In this document: one piece after another, positions 50,461-58,418 of the stretch | How positions within the stretch are numbered: position 1 is the first letter of the stretch | Layout: each line of letters starts with the position of its first letter | DNA from: CAIQPV01 sp964480365 | Lineage (GTDB): Bacteria > Pseudomonadota > Gammaproteobacteria > Burkholderiales > Gallionellaceae | DNA length: 64,000 nt | Assembly: GCA_964480365.1 (NCBI GenBank) | Contig: CAYZPM010000002.1 | Span: 95,948 to 159,947, forward strand | Reading direction: 5' to 3' | The notes under the pieces: model-generated | What the model was told of the DNA's origin: nothing | Databases searched by the model: none | What the model saw: the letters and a program-made list of their open reading frames with translations, nothing else | Translations under genes and position numbers: made by a program

Positions 50461-51258
50461 GAGTGAATGGTAACGTATAGGTGACTAATATTCAAGCGCA
50501 GTGTGTGGTCATGTAGTGTGTGGTCATGAAGAAATTGGCTGAAACTAATGTTTACTGGTGCTGTTTGAAATTTCAAAGCGTGTGCCCGTTTCTATAAATA
50601 AAATCGACTCCCTCGGAGACATGCCGTGCGCTGCGCCGTCACTCAGCTTGATTATTCTCCCCAATAAAGCGCACAGTGGTATTCCACTTTTCGCAAGGAG
50701 AGAATCATGGAAACCGAAACTGTCGTAAATCAACACGAGCCATGGAACAAAGGAAAGCTAACGGGTCAAAAGGCACCACTCAAACTTAAGGACATCTGGG
50801 CCATTAGAGTCCGCCTTCAGTTGGCTGAGCAGATCAGAGATTTAGCCTTGTTCAATCTGGCCATCGATTGCAAGCTTCGCGCGTGTGACTTGGTTAAGAT
50901 AAAGGTGCGAGACATCTCGCACGGAGACCATGTCGCTTCACGTGCGATCGTCATGCAACAAAAGACGCAACGTCCGGTGCAATTCGAGATTACGGATCCA
51001 ACCCGAGTCGCAGTGGACAAGTGGATTCGTTCTGAGGGTCTAAAATCAGAAGATTTTCTGTTCCCAAGTCGCCTCTGTGATTCGTCACATCTTTCCACCA
51101 GGCAATACGCTCGGATTGTTCATAAATGGGTCAGTGAGATTGGGTTAGACAGCGCAAACTACGGCACACATACAATGCGTCGAACCAAGGCAACTCTGAT
51201 TTATCGGCGTACCAAGAACCTGAGGGCTGTTCAGCTTCTTCTTGGGCACACGCGAATT

Positions 51259-51283
51259 GACTATGTCCCGTTCCAAACTATGT
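51259..51283 (+). repeat. RIT left terminal inverted repeat
   Basis: The 25-bp terminus begins GACTATGTCCCGTTCC and is the exact reverse complement of 54655-54679. It starts within the integrase codon after Ile184, changing the next residue from Glu to Asp. Confidence 0.95.
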
Positions 51284-51352
51284 CCCGCCGTTTCACGGTC
51301 GCCCCACAACTACAGGAACATTATCGTAAAACGGCAGACATAGTTAGATCAA

Positions 51353-52351
51353 CTACAGGTTCTTAAGGAACTCCAAGAGGCGATCACCGGGTCGATATCT
51401 CCCTGGCTTTCCGTTGGGCGGAATGGTCATCGCGAGAATCTTCTCTTTCAGTTCGAGATTTGCGTCGATGTAGATCTGAGTCGTTTCGACGGACTCGTGC
51501 CCGAGCCACAGCGCAATCGTTGGTGGATCGACACCCTGCTGTAGAAGATCCATCGCTGTCGTGTGACGCAACACATGCGGACTTACTCGCTTACCCTTCA
51601 AAGAATCACATGTGGCACGAGCCTTGTCGACATGCTTGGACAACAGGTAGTGAACGCCGTGAGCGCTTAACTTACCGCCAAAGGCATTTGGGAACAGTGG
51701 TTGACCTTCCGCCTTGAGAGGTTCTCGCATCCATGCCTCCAATACTGCCCGAGTGATTTTGCTCAGCGGTGTACATCGTTCCTTACGTCCTTTGCCGATG
51801 ACACGAACATGCGCACCGACACCCAATTTTAAATCATCACGCATCAACCCAGTAAGCTCCGACAGGCGAAGTCCCGTCTGCACCGCGAGCAGAATGAGGG
51901 CATAATCTCTCCGCCCTGACCACGTATGCTGATCGATGGCCGCCAAGAGCGCATCAACCTCGGCTCTTGTGAGAAAGGGCACCAACGCTCGTGTGAATCG
52001 CTTGGATGGGATGGCCAGAACACGCTGTATTTGCGCAGCGTGTTCTGGTGCCTCAAACGCGACATAACGGAAGAAAGAGTGCACCGCAGTTAAACGCAAA
52101 TTGCGTGTGCGAGCTGTTATGCCGCGAACCTTCTCCAGCTCATTGAGGAAGGCTACGACGACAGGAGCATCAATGTCCGCGAGTTCCAGTTTCGATGGCG
52201 GTTTGCGTAGTCTCTGTTGAATGAAATGCAGCAGCATCTTGAAAGTATCGCGGTACGAGGCAATCGTGTGTGGACTTGCCTGACGCTGCTGCATCAGCCT
52301 ATGGGTGAAGAACCCTTCCAGTAATGTCGCAAAGTTCATCTCGTGAGTCAT
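51353..52351 (-). CDS. ritC: RitC, tyrosine site-specific recombinase of the RIT element
   Basis: 332 residues from the ATG at 52351, which overlaps the ritB stop (ATGA) and has GGGGAGAACC upstream; a longer frame to 52411 would only extend into ritB. A SAM-like N-terminal core-binding domain (FFTHRLMQQRQASPHTIASY) precedes the catalytic domain: Arg in VQTGLRLSELTGL, H-x-x-R in HVLRHTTAMDLLQQG, WLGHESVETTQIYID with the nucleophilic Tyr. All five catalytic positions look intact. Confidence 0.93.
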   Translation of the reverse strand: MTHEMNFATLLEGFFTHRLMQQRQASPHTIASYRDTFKMLLHFIQQRLRKPPSKLELADIDAPVVVAFLNELEKVRGITARTRNLRLTAVHSFFRYVAFEAPEHAAQIQRVLAIPSKRFTRALVPFLTRAEVDALLAAIDQHTWSGRRDYALILLAVQTGLRLSELTGLMRDDLKLGVGAHVRVIGKGRKERCTPLSKITRAVLEAWMREPLKAEGQPLFPNAFGGKLSAHGVHYLLSKHVDKARATCDSLKGKRVSPHVLRHTTAMDLLQQGVDPPTIALWLGHESVETTQIYIDANLELKEKILAMTIPPNGKPGRYRPGDRLLEFLKNL

Positions 52352-53286
52352 GATGGTTCTCCCCATCGTTTCTCCAATCGAGCCATTGCCTGCGACATCA
52401 ATTCTGGACAACTACTCAAGTACCAATACGTTTCAGAAATGCATACATGCCCGAGATACGTGGATAGAATCGGCAACATCCGCGCCGGATCCTCGCCAGA
52501 TAGATACCAGCGCGTCAGAACTTGAACGGCAAATCGGTGCCTGAAATCATGCAGTCGTGGCCCCTTGCGCTCACCTTGCTTACGCAGCCCAACACTTCTG
52601 GAAAGTGTGTAGAACGCCCGGCGTACGCGACCGCCGTCAAGTCGGGTGCCACATCGACTCACAAATACGAACGACGAGATAGGTCTATCGAAGAACTTCC
52701 TGCGGCGCTCAAGGTAATCGGATAGGACAGCGCAGGTGGATGCATGGATTGGAACAAGGCGAGTTCGACCCAGCTTGGGCGCGCGAATTGTTAGCACGGA
52801 TTGTTCGAGGTCGATATCCTCAATCTTCAGATCCAATGCCTCTGAGATCCGCATCCCCGTCACGCTCAAAAGTCCAAACAGGCAGTGGAATACCCAAGGC
52901 CGCAGTGGAGTCGATGGCAAAGCTGTTGGCAATTGCAGCGCAGCTGCCAGCAAACGCTGTATTTCCTCATCGCTGTACAGATGTGGCGTTGCTCTTGTTG
53001 ATCGGTACGGAAGCAGTCCCAAAGGGGGAACTTCGGTCATGGGGTCCGTGGCACTTCGATATCGGGCGAAGCCGCGTACGCAACACAGACGTCGAGCCCA
53101 ATACGCTGGCTGGACTGACGGCTTCTGCGCCCATTCGAGGGCGAGGCGTGTGGTGATGTGCGAGGTTTGGTGCAAATTCACAAACTCGACAAACCTCGGC
53201 AACATCAGCGATTCTTCGTACATCTTGTAGCCAAGGCCACGGCGAAGAACAATGTAATCCTGTAGTGATTCTTGAAGTGTGTTCAT
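52348..53286 (-). CDS. ritB: RitB, tyrosine site-specific recombinase of the RIT element
   Basis: 312 residues from the ATG at 53286, overlapping the ritA stop by ATGA and preceded by GGGAGAACC; six more upstream codons are open but redundant. Catalytic residues: Arg in LLSVTGMRISEALDL, H-x-x-R in HDFRHRFAVQVLTRWY, YLGHVCISETYWYLS with candidate Tyr. N-terminal SAM-like domain is present. Its ribosome site is nearly identical to that of ritC, consistent with ancient duplication of the cassette. Confidence 0.92.
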   Translation of the reverse strand: MNTLQESLQDYIVLRRGLGYKMYEESLMLPRFVEFVNLHQTSHITTRLALEWAQKPSVQPAYWARRLCCVRGFARYRSATDPMTEVPPLGLLPYRSTRATPHLYSDEEIQRLLAAALQLPTALPSTPLRPWVFHCLFGLLSVTGMRISEALDLKIEDIDLEQSVLTIRAPKLGRTRLVPIHASTCAVLSDYLERRRKFFDRPISSFVFVSRCGTRLDGGRVRRAFYTLSRSVGLRKQGERKGPRLHDFRHRFAVQVLTRWYLSGEDPARMLPILSTYLGHVCISETYWYLSSCPELMSQAMARLEKRWGEPS

Positions 53287-54551
53287 TTCGGTTCTCCCGG
53301 CCATGCAAAGGCAATTGTGCGCAGTGCTTCAATATCAACTCTGGCGTAGATACTTGTAGATTGCGGACTACGATGGCGCAGCACCTCGCCTATCTCAGAG
53401 AGAGATGCGCCGCGTTGCAACATACCCACCGCGAGTGCGTGCCGAAATTGGTGCGACCCCCTGTGCGGCGCATCGACCTTCGCTCGTCGGAGTGCCCGCT
53501 TCACAATCGAGCCGACAGCATCAGAGTCCTCCTTCAATCCTCGAATCGGTGCAATCGAACGGAGAAACAGGCTGCGGTCATCACTGGCCGGACGCCCAGA
53601 CTTGAGGTAGGCCGCAATTGCTTTCCCCACATCCGCTGGTAAAGGCAGGAGACTCTCATGCCTACCTTTGCCATGTACCCGCAGTTGCGCCACGTCCCAG
53701 TCGATGTCGCCCAGTCGTAACTTGATAACTTCGCCGGCACGGAGACCCAGGCGTGACAGGATAAGAAGCACGGCACGATCACGCAGGCCATCTGCTGTGT
53801 GAATGTCACAACTGTCAATTGCCCGCTTCGCGTGTTCAGCCGATATCGCCTTGGGTAACTTCGGTGTCGTTGTCCATGTAGCAACAGAGGGCACACTAGC
53901 CACAAGTTGAGCCGTAATCTCACCACAATACTGGGCGTACCGCAGAAATGAACGCAGTCCAGTGACCTGGCACTTTACCGCGATAGGCAGCAAGTGCGTT
54001 GTCTGCCGTCGGATGAATTCAATAACATCAGCAGGGAGTAAAGAATGAAGGCTAACTGGGTCGGTACCAAAGCGATCTGCCAAGAACTGCCGAACGGTCG
54101 TCGTGTAGCGACTGACCGTTTCGTTAGCAAGGCCGCGTTCGGATAGCAGGTGGTGCTCGAACTCTGATGCAATGATGTCGATTGGGGTCTGTTGAGCTGC
54201 GGGAGGCAACGCGCATACACCTTGTTGGCGTAAGAATTCCAGCAATTGCTCTAAATTAAACAACTCACGACGTCGTGTTTCGATAAGACGCAATCCATAT
54301 TTACGCGAACCATATCTTCGCGAAAGGCGGCGCTGATATCGCAAAATGTGGCTCTCATTCAAGTTGTCTAAAGCGATGTCACGTCGTTCGAGCCAGCGAT
54401 CAAAAGCCAGTACCTGTAGTACCTTTATTCGCATCAAGCTGATTGCGTATTGATTCCTATCAAGCCAAGCAATGTATGCATCTAATTGTTTAGTCAGCGG
54501 GCCAGTTGCACCACTGACAAGCAAATTTACGTTCTCAATTGATTGTTCCAT
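53283..54551 (-). CDS. ritA: RitA, tyrosine site-specific recombinase of the RIT element
   Basis: 422 residues, the largest and first-transcribed of the three. AAGGAGG lies 7 bases upstream of the ATG. Extra N-terminal region (1-120) precedes a SAM-like domain and the catalytic domain: Arg in ILSRLGLRAGEVIKLRL, K in HGKGRHESLLPLP, H-x-x-R in HQFRHALAVGMLQRG, LRHRSPQSTSIYARVD with the Tyr. The promoter must lie in the 103 nt between this start and the right inverted repeat. Confidence 0.93.
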   Translation of the reverse strand: MEQSIENVNLLVSGATGPLTKQLDAYIAWLDRNQYAISLMRIKVLQVLAFDRWLERRDIALDNLNESHILRYQRRLSRRYGSRKYGLRLIETRRRELFNLEQLLEFLRQQGVCALPPAAQQTPIDIIASEFEHHLLSERGLANETVSRYTTTVRQFLADRFGTDPVSLHSLLPADVIEFIRRQTTHLLPIAVKCQVTGLRSFLRYAQYCGEITAQLVASVPSVATWTTTPKLPKAISAEHAKRAIDSCDIHTADGLRDRAVLLILSRLGLRAGEVIKLRLGDIDWDVAQLRVHGKGRHESLLPLPADVGKAIAAYLKSGRPASDDRSLFLRSIAPIRGLKEDSDAVGSIVKRALRRAKVDAPHRGSHQFRHALAVGMLQRGASLSEIGEVLRHRSPQSTSIYARVDIEALRTIAFAWPGEPK

Positions 54552-54654
54552 GATGTTCCTCCTTGCAGGCGAAAATGCCTGAGAAGGAAGATAACAATGT
54601 CCCGCGTGCTTGGCATTGAGTCGCTACAATTCAGGAGGCTACAACGTTAACTGT

Positions 54655-54679
54655 ACATAGTTTGGAACGGGACATAGTC
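54655..54679 (-). repeat. RIT right terminal inverted repeat
   Basis: Exact reverse complement of 51259-51283. The integrase 3' fragment (GAAAGCACT...) begins two bases beyond it at 54682. Confidence 0.95.
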
Positions 54680-54753
54680 TTGAAAGCACTGTACGATATC
54701 TTGGTATTGAGGTAGACGATGCCTTGGAGATGGCAGAGCAGACTGAGGTTTAA

Positions 54754-55038
54754 TGTGATATTCGGATCGCGATTATTAAAAGTGTCGCGATCTGGTTAAA
54801 GCCGGCGAATGTTGTGAATCGGAATTCCAAGCGAGTAAAATAACCCGCTGTGATGTCCCTTGATGATGGAGCTTCGGACATGGATGTTAGCGATCGCTAA
54901 TTGGTCGAAACCGGCCAAAAAGAGCCGGTCGCGACCGGCAGCTTTCACGGGCAGTCTAATTACAAGATTTGTTGCCTCATCGCGCCGTTTGTAATTTTTC
55001 GTTCTTTATTCCGTATCCTGAGAGCATCCAAAAATTTC
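54754..55038. other. Non-coding right flank of the island
   Basis: 285 nt after the integrase stop with no supported frame. It contains the perfect 16-bp palindrome GCCGGTCGCGACCGGC (54924-54939) and a nearby CGAAACCGGCC. Such sequence often follows integrases of this short family and could hold arm- or core-type sites. The far boundary of the island could not be fixed. Confidence 0.45.
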
Positions 55039-55704
55039 TCATTGATCTGAAGAATTTCCTATCTTGATAGCAAACATAACGGCCGCTTCGACCCTTGAAG
55101 AGAGATGTAGCTTGGTTAGAATATTGCGGACGTGCTGTTTGACTGTATCGCAACTAATGCCAAGCTTAAGAGCAATGGCCTTATTGCTTCCGCCGTTTGC
55201 CACGAGTTGCAGTATTTTATATTCACTTTTAGTCAATGACTTGAAGGCATTCTTTCCAGTTTCATCTTGCGGATTGTTTTGCAATATTCTGATCATTTTT
55301 TCCGTCATCGCTGGTGCCACCACTAACTCACCTGCTGCGACCCGATGGATTGCGTTGGCAACATCGTCCGGAGTCATATCCTTGAGCAGGTAACCACGCA
55401 CCCCGGCACGCAAAGCATTAGCCAAATCGGATTCTGCATCGCTCATGGTTAGAATCACCACGGGAGTAAGAAAATCTTCTTGGCGTAGCCGTTCAAGGAT
55501 GTTCAAGCCATCTACCGGCTGCATGCGTAGGCCCATAACAATCAAGTCCGGGGGTTTTTTACGCAATAGCGCAGTCAGATCGTCGAGATTATCGGTAGCA
55601 CCGACCACTACCATGCCGTAGCGTCTGGATAGGAGTTCAGTTAAGCCGCGTCGAAAGAGTCTAAAACGGTCAACCAAAATAATCCGAATTCCTTCACTCA
55701 TCAA
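55039..55704 (-). CDS. NarL/LuxR-family response regulator lacking the phospho-acceptor Asp
   Basis: 221 residues: receiver (1-125) and LuxR-type helix-turn-helix (about 150-212, LTKSEYKILQLVANGGSNKAIA, CDTVKQHVRNILTKL). At the acceptor position the sequence is DLIVMGLRM with Gly58 where Asp is standard, and the acidic pocket is D12-R13 rather than two acids. T86 and K108 (YLLKDM) remain. No kinase is adjacent. It should act without classical phosphorylation, through a ligand, constitutively, or by dimer control. It is divergent from adk. Confidence 0.9.
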   Translation of the reverse strand: MMSEGIRIILVDRFRLFRRGLTELLSRRYGMVVVGATDNLDDLTALLRKKPPDLIVMGLRMQPVDGLNILERLRQEDFLTPVVILTMSDAESDLANALRAGVRGYLLKDMTPDDVANAIHRVAAGELVVAPAMTEKMIRILQNNPQDETGKNAFKSLTKSEYKILQLVANGGSNKAIALKLGISCDTVKQHVRNILTKLHLSSRVEAAVMFAIKIGNSSDQ

Positions 55705-56054
55705 TTAATTTTCTAAATATATGGGACATAAAGCCGGATACATTCCTTGATAGCCAGCGAAGACGATAGCACATTTGATAAATTGGTAAAGCATCCAGAA
55801 GATATTCAGAACAACATTCACATGGGGTTACTTATGGTGCCCCCATAATAGGTTATGCCGCACCTCCCCGATAGGGTTATAGACTAACGGTCGGGTATTG
55901 TGTCAAATGCTTAGAATTACAAGGGGCCATATTCTTGATGACCGACTATCTTTACGAAAATACTTTATCTGAAGTTTTATTACATTTTGCATAATCGAAC
56001 ATTGAAAAGTTAAAACAACACCACCTATTTTAATTTTAGTCAGGGAATATAATT
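55705..56054. promoter_or_regulatory. Divergent region between the orphan regulator and adk
   Basis: 350 nt with no frame. It contains the 17-bp inverted repeat TTATGG-TGCCC-CCATAA (55832-55848), and CCCCGATAGGG-like sequence at about 55867. The palindrome is 128 bp upstream of the regulator start and is a candidate autoregulatory site. Promoter boxes for adk were not resolved. Confidence 0.4.
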
Positions 56055-56714
56055 GTGAAGCTCATTCTCCTCGGTGCACCAGGTGCTGGCAAGGGTACTC
56101 AAGCCAACTACATTCATGAAAAGTTTGGCATCCCGCAAATCTCAACCGGCGATATGCTACGTGCGGCAGTGAAAGCGGGTACTCCGCTTGGTTTGGCGGC
56201 AAAGAAAATAATGGATACGGGCGGGCTGGTGTCTGACGATATCATTATTAATTTGGTTAAGGAACGTATTAGGGAAAACGACTGTACCAATGGTTTCTTG
56301 CTTGATGGCTTCCCTCGCACCATCCCTCAGGCTGAAGCGATGAAACAAGCTGGCGTACAAATTGATTATGTTGTCGAGATAGATGTCGCCGACAGCGAAA
56401 TCATCAAGCGCATGAGTGGTCGCCGTGTGCATCTCGCTTCGGGGCGTACTTATCACGTTGTGTTCAATCCACCCAAAGCTGCGAGCAAAGACGATATAAC
56501 TGGTGAAGAATTGGTACAGCGTCCTGACGATACCGAAGAAACTGTCCGTAAGCGTCTCGACGTTTATCATGGACAGACGAAACCACTGGTGACGTACTAT
56601 ACCGATTGGGCAAAATCTGGCGATACGCATGCACCAAAGTACGTCAATATCGCCGGGGTTGGCAGCATAGATAATATCCGCGACAAGATATTTGCCAACC
56701 TCTCTGAAAAATAG
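56055..56714 (+). CDS. adk: Adenylate kinase
   Basis: Interconverts ATP + AMP and 2 ADP. 219 residues from GTG 56055 (GGGA upstream). P-loop GAPGAGKGTQA, AMP site STGDMLRAAV, GFLLDGFPRTIPQA, and a long-type LID (GRRVHLASGRTYHVVFNPPK) without zinc cysteines. RPDDTEETVRKRL is the usual catalytic Asp/Arg block. The protein is of usual betaproteobacterial length. It may be co-transcribed with the phosphoribulokinase gene 122 nt downstream. Confidence 0.97.
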   Translation: MKLILLGAPGAGKGTQANYIHEKFGIPQISTGDMLRAAVKAGTPLGLAAKKIMDTGGLVSDDIIINLVKERIRENDCTNGFLLDGFPRTIPQAEAMKQAGVQIDYVVEIDVADSEIIKRMSGRRVHLASGRTYHVVFNPPKAASKDDITGEELVQRPDDTEETVRKRLDVYHGQTKPLVTYYTDWAKSGDTHAPKYVNIAGVGSIDNIRDKIFANLSEK

Positions 56715-56836
56715 ACCCCTATAAATCGTAACTCATTTTCAAAGTTTAGCGTTTTGTCTCTCTGGTAACTTAGGGCGTGATATTTGCTGATACTGCTATT
56801 GAAATTTAGATTGAAACGCGATAGGAGAATTACATT

Positions 56837-57727
56837 ATGTCCCGCAAGCATCCCGTGATTGCAGTAACCGGGTCATCTGGCGCTGGTACCACCACGGTCA
56901 AGCAAGCCTTTGAAAACATTTTTCGCCGAGAGAAGATTTCCGCTGCCATAGTAGAAGGAGACAGCTTGCACAGTCTGGATCGTATGGCGTTTCGCGCTGC
57001 TGTGGCTCATGCCGCAAAGGTAGGTAACCATTCTTTCAGCCACTTCGGCCCGGAAGCGAATTACTTCGACAAAATCGAAGAAATGTTCATGTCATTTGGT
57101 GAAACCGGCACTTGCAGACGCCGTTACTATGTACACAGCGATGAAGAGGCTGTATTGCACAACAATCATTTCGGCCTTACCGACCTGAAGGCAGGCGTAT
57201 TCACTCCATGGGAGGGCATCGAAGCGAATTCCGATCTCCTGTTTTATGAAGGTCTTCATGGCATGGTAAAGGATGATGATATTGATGTGGGCAAGTATGT
57301 GGATTTGGGCATCGGTGTAGTGCCGGTTGTTAATCTGGAATGGATTCAAAAGATTCATCGAGATAAGGAGCAGCGTGGCTATTCCGCCGAGGCGACAGTA
57401 GATACTATCCTTCGTCGTATGCCGGACTACGTCAAACATATCACCCCACAATTTTCGCGCACTCACATCAACTTCCAACGCGTAGCGACGGTGGATACCT
57501 CCAATCCGTTCGTAGCGCGCGACATTCCGACTCTTGACGAAAGCTTCGTTGTGATACGTTTCAAAAATCACAAAGGAGTGGATTTTCCTTATTATCTCAA
57601 TATGATCCACGACTCTTTCATGTCTCGCGCAAACACCTTGGTAGTGCCGGGAGGCAAGATGAGTTATGCAATGGAAATCATTCTCACCCCCATCCTGCAC
57701 TGTTTGATTGAGAACAGAAAGAAGTAA
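56837..57727 (+). CDS. prk: Phosphoribulokinase, proteobacterial (class I) type
   Basis: Makes ribulose-1,5-bisphosphate from ribulose-5-phosphate and ATP, the committing step of the Calvin cycle. 296 residues, class I norm about 290. P-loop GSSGAGTTTV, EGDSLHSLDR, HFGPEANYFDKIEEMF and FYEGLHGMVKDDDIDV are all conserved. AGGAG precedes the ATG. Its presence shows capacity for CO2 fixation; RuBisCO genes are not in the window. The hydrogenase cluster follows on the same strand. Confidence 0.96.
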   Translation: MSRKHPVIAVTGSSGAGTTTVKQAFENIFRREKISAAIVEGDSLHSLDRMAFRAAVAHAAKVGNHSFSHFGPEANYFDKIEEMFMSFGETGTCRRRYYVHSDEEAVLHNNHFGLTDLKAGVFTPWEGIEANSDLLFYEGLHGMVKDDDIDVGKYVDLGIGVVPVVNLEWIQKIHRDKEQRGYSAEATVDTILRRMPDYVKHITPQFSRTHINFQRVATVDTSNPFVARDIPTLDESFVVIRFKNHKGVDFPYYLNMIHDSFMSRANTLVVPGGKMSYAMEIILTPILHCLIENRKK

Positions 57728-57853
57728 TCATTTCGGAACAGGGATGAAGAGATCGGCTTGATGGCGTTTCTCTAATTATCAAGATTCGTATTTGGACATC
57801 CGTAGCAGGTTAATCCAGAAAGCTTGGAAAGCTTTCTGAGACATGAGTAGACC

Positions 57854-58351
57854 ATGAAGATACTCGTACTGGGCATCGGTAACACCTTACTCGCCGACGA
57901 AGGCGCAGGCATTGTTGCCATGCGGGAAATAGAAGCACGCTTCGGCATTCGCGAAGATATGGAATTCCTTGATGGCGGTACGCTGTCTTTCACGCTGGCC
58001 GTGCCGATCAGCGAATGCACTGCTTTACTGGTAATCGATGCAGCCGAACTTGGCGCTGCGCCGGGCACGGTGCGCAGTTTCGTTGGCGATGAGATGGATC
58101 GTTTCCTTGGCGAAAATCGAAAGAGTAGCGTTCATGAAGTGGGATTGCTCGATCTGATGTCCATCTCGCTCCTCACCGGACATTGGCCGAAACAACGGGC
58201 ATTGATCGGCATTCAGCCGACTTGGGTGAAGTGGGGCGAAACACTCACCCCGACTGTCGCTGCAGCAATGCAGGAGGTATGTTCCATTGCCGCTGAAATC
58301 ATTGGCCGATTTGTCAGTCAAGCGGATTCGGTGCCTGAGAATGTGAATTGA
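57854..58351 (+). CDS. hupD: [NiFe]-hydrogenase maturation protease
   Basis: A 165-residue endopeptidase of the HyaD/HybD/HupD family, which removes the C-terminal tail of the large subunit once nickel is inserted. Nickel-sensing residues are visible: Glu in LLADEGAGI, Asp in LVIDAAELG and His in SSVHEVGLLDL. ILGIGNTL-type start is present as LVLGIGNTLL. It precedes the structural genes by 67 nt. The expected substrate site is the DPCIACAVH tail of the large subunit at the end of the cluster. Confidence 0.93.
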   Translation: MKILVLGIGNTLLADEGAGIVAMREIEARFGIREDMEFLDGGTLSFTLAVPISECTALLVIDAAELGAAPGTVRSFVGDEMDRFLGENRKSSVHEVGLLDLMSISLLTGHWPKQRALIGIQPTWVKWGETLTPTVAAAMQEVCSIAAEIIGRFVSQADSVPENVN

Positions 58352-58418
58352 CATGACCAGGTCGGGCGCGCAGAATGCTTGCAAGTTGTACGGTTAATTT
58401 CTCCCACCGGGAGTCAAC

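Larger units (their letters stand above)
51259..54679. mobile_element. RIT (recombinase-in-trio) element, complete
   Basis: 3421 bp bounded by perfect 25-bp inverted repeats (51259-51283 and 54655-54679) and flanked by TT on both sides (51257-51258 and 54680-54681), consistent with a 2-bp duplication. It holds three overlapping tyrosine recombinase genes in one minus-strand operon and nothing else. This is the known architecture of RIT elements (ritA-ritB-ritC). Intact frames, coupled starts and exact ends suggest a recent insertion. Confidence 0.93.
50707..54753 (+). pseudogene. Small tyrosine integrase gene, split by the RIT element
   Basis: The 5' part is 50707-51258 (184 codons) and the 3' part 54682-54753 (23 codons plus TAA). 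Joined, they give 207 residues with WNKGKLTGQKAPLKLKDIW, RPVQFEI, the catalytic HTMRRTKATLIYRRTKNLRAVQLLLGH split into its usual blocks, then ESTVRYLGIEVDDALEMAEQTEV with the nucleophilic Tyr in the 3' part. The interrupted form reads on into the element and stops at 51366, giving a 219-residue protein without the catalytic Tyr. AAGGAG precedes the ATG. Integrases of this short type are widespread in proteobacterial islands. Confidence 0.93.

Noticed and set aside
50500..50528. 15-bp tandem duplication before the toxin gene as a functional iteron
   Set aside because: Only two copies (AGTGTGTGGTCATGT and a near copy). No replication gene is near, so it is treated as a promoter-region duplication.
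51353..54551. Three separate phage-type integrases
   Set aside because: The genes overlap by ATGA, share one operon and lie within one pair of perfect inverted repeats; a single RIT element explains them better.
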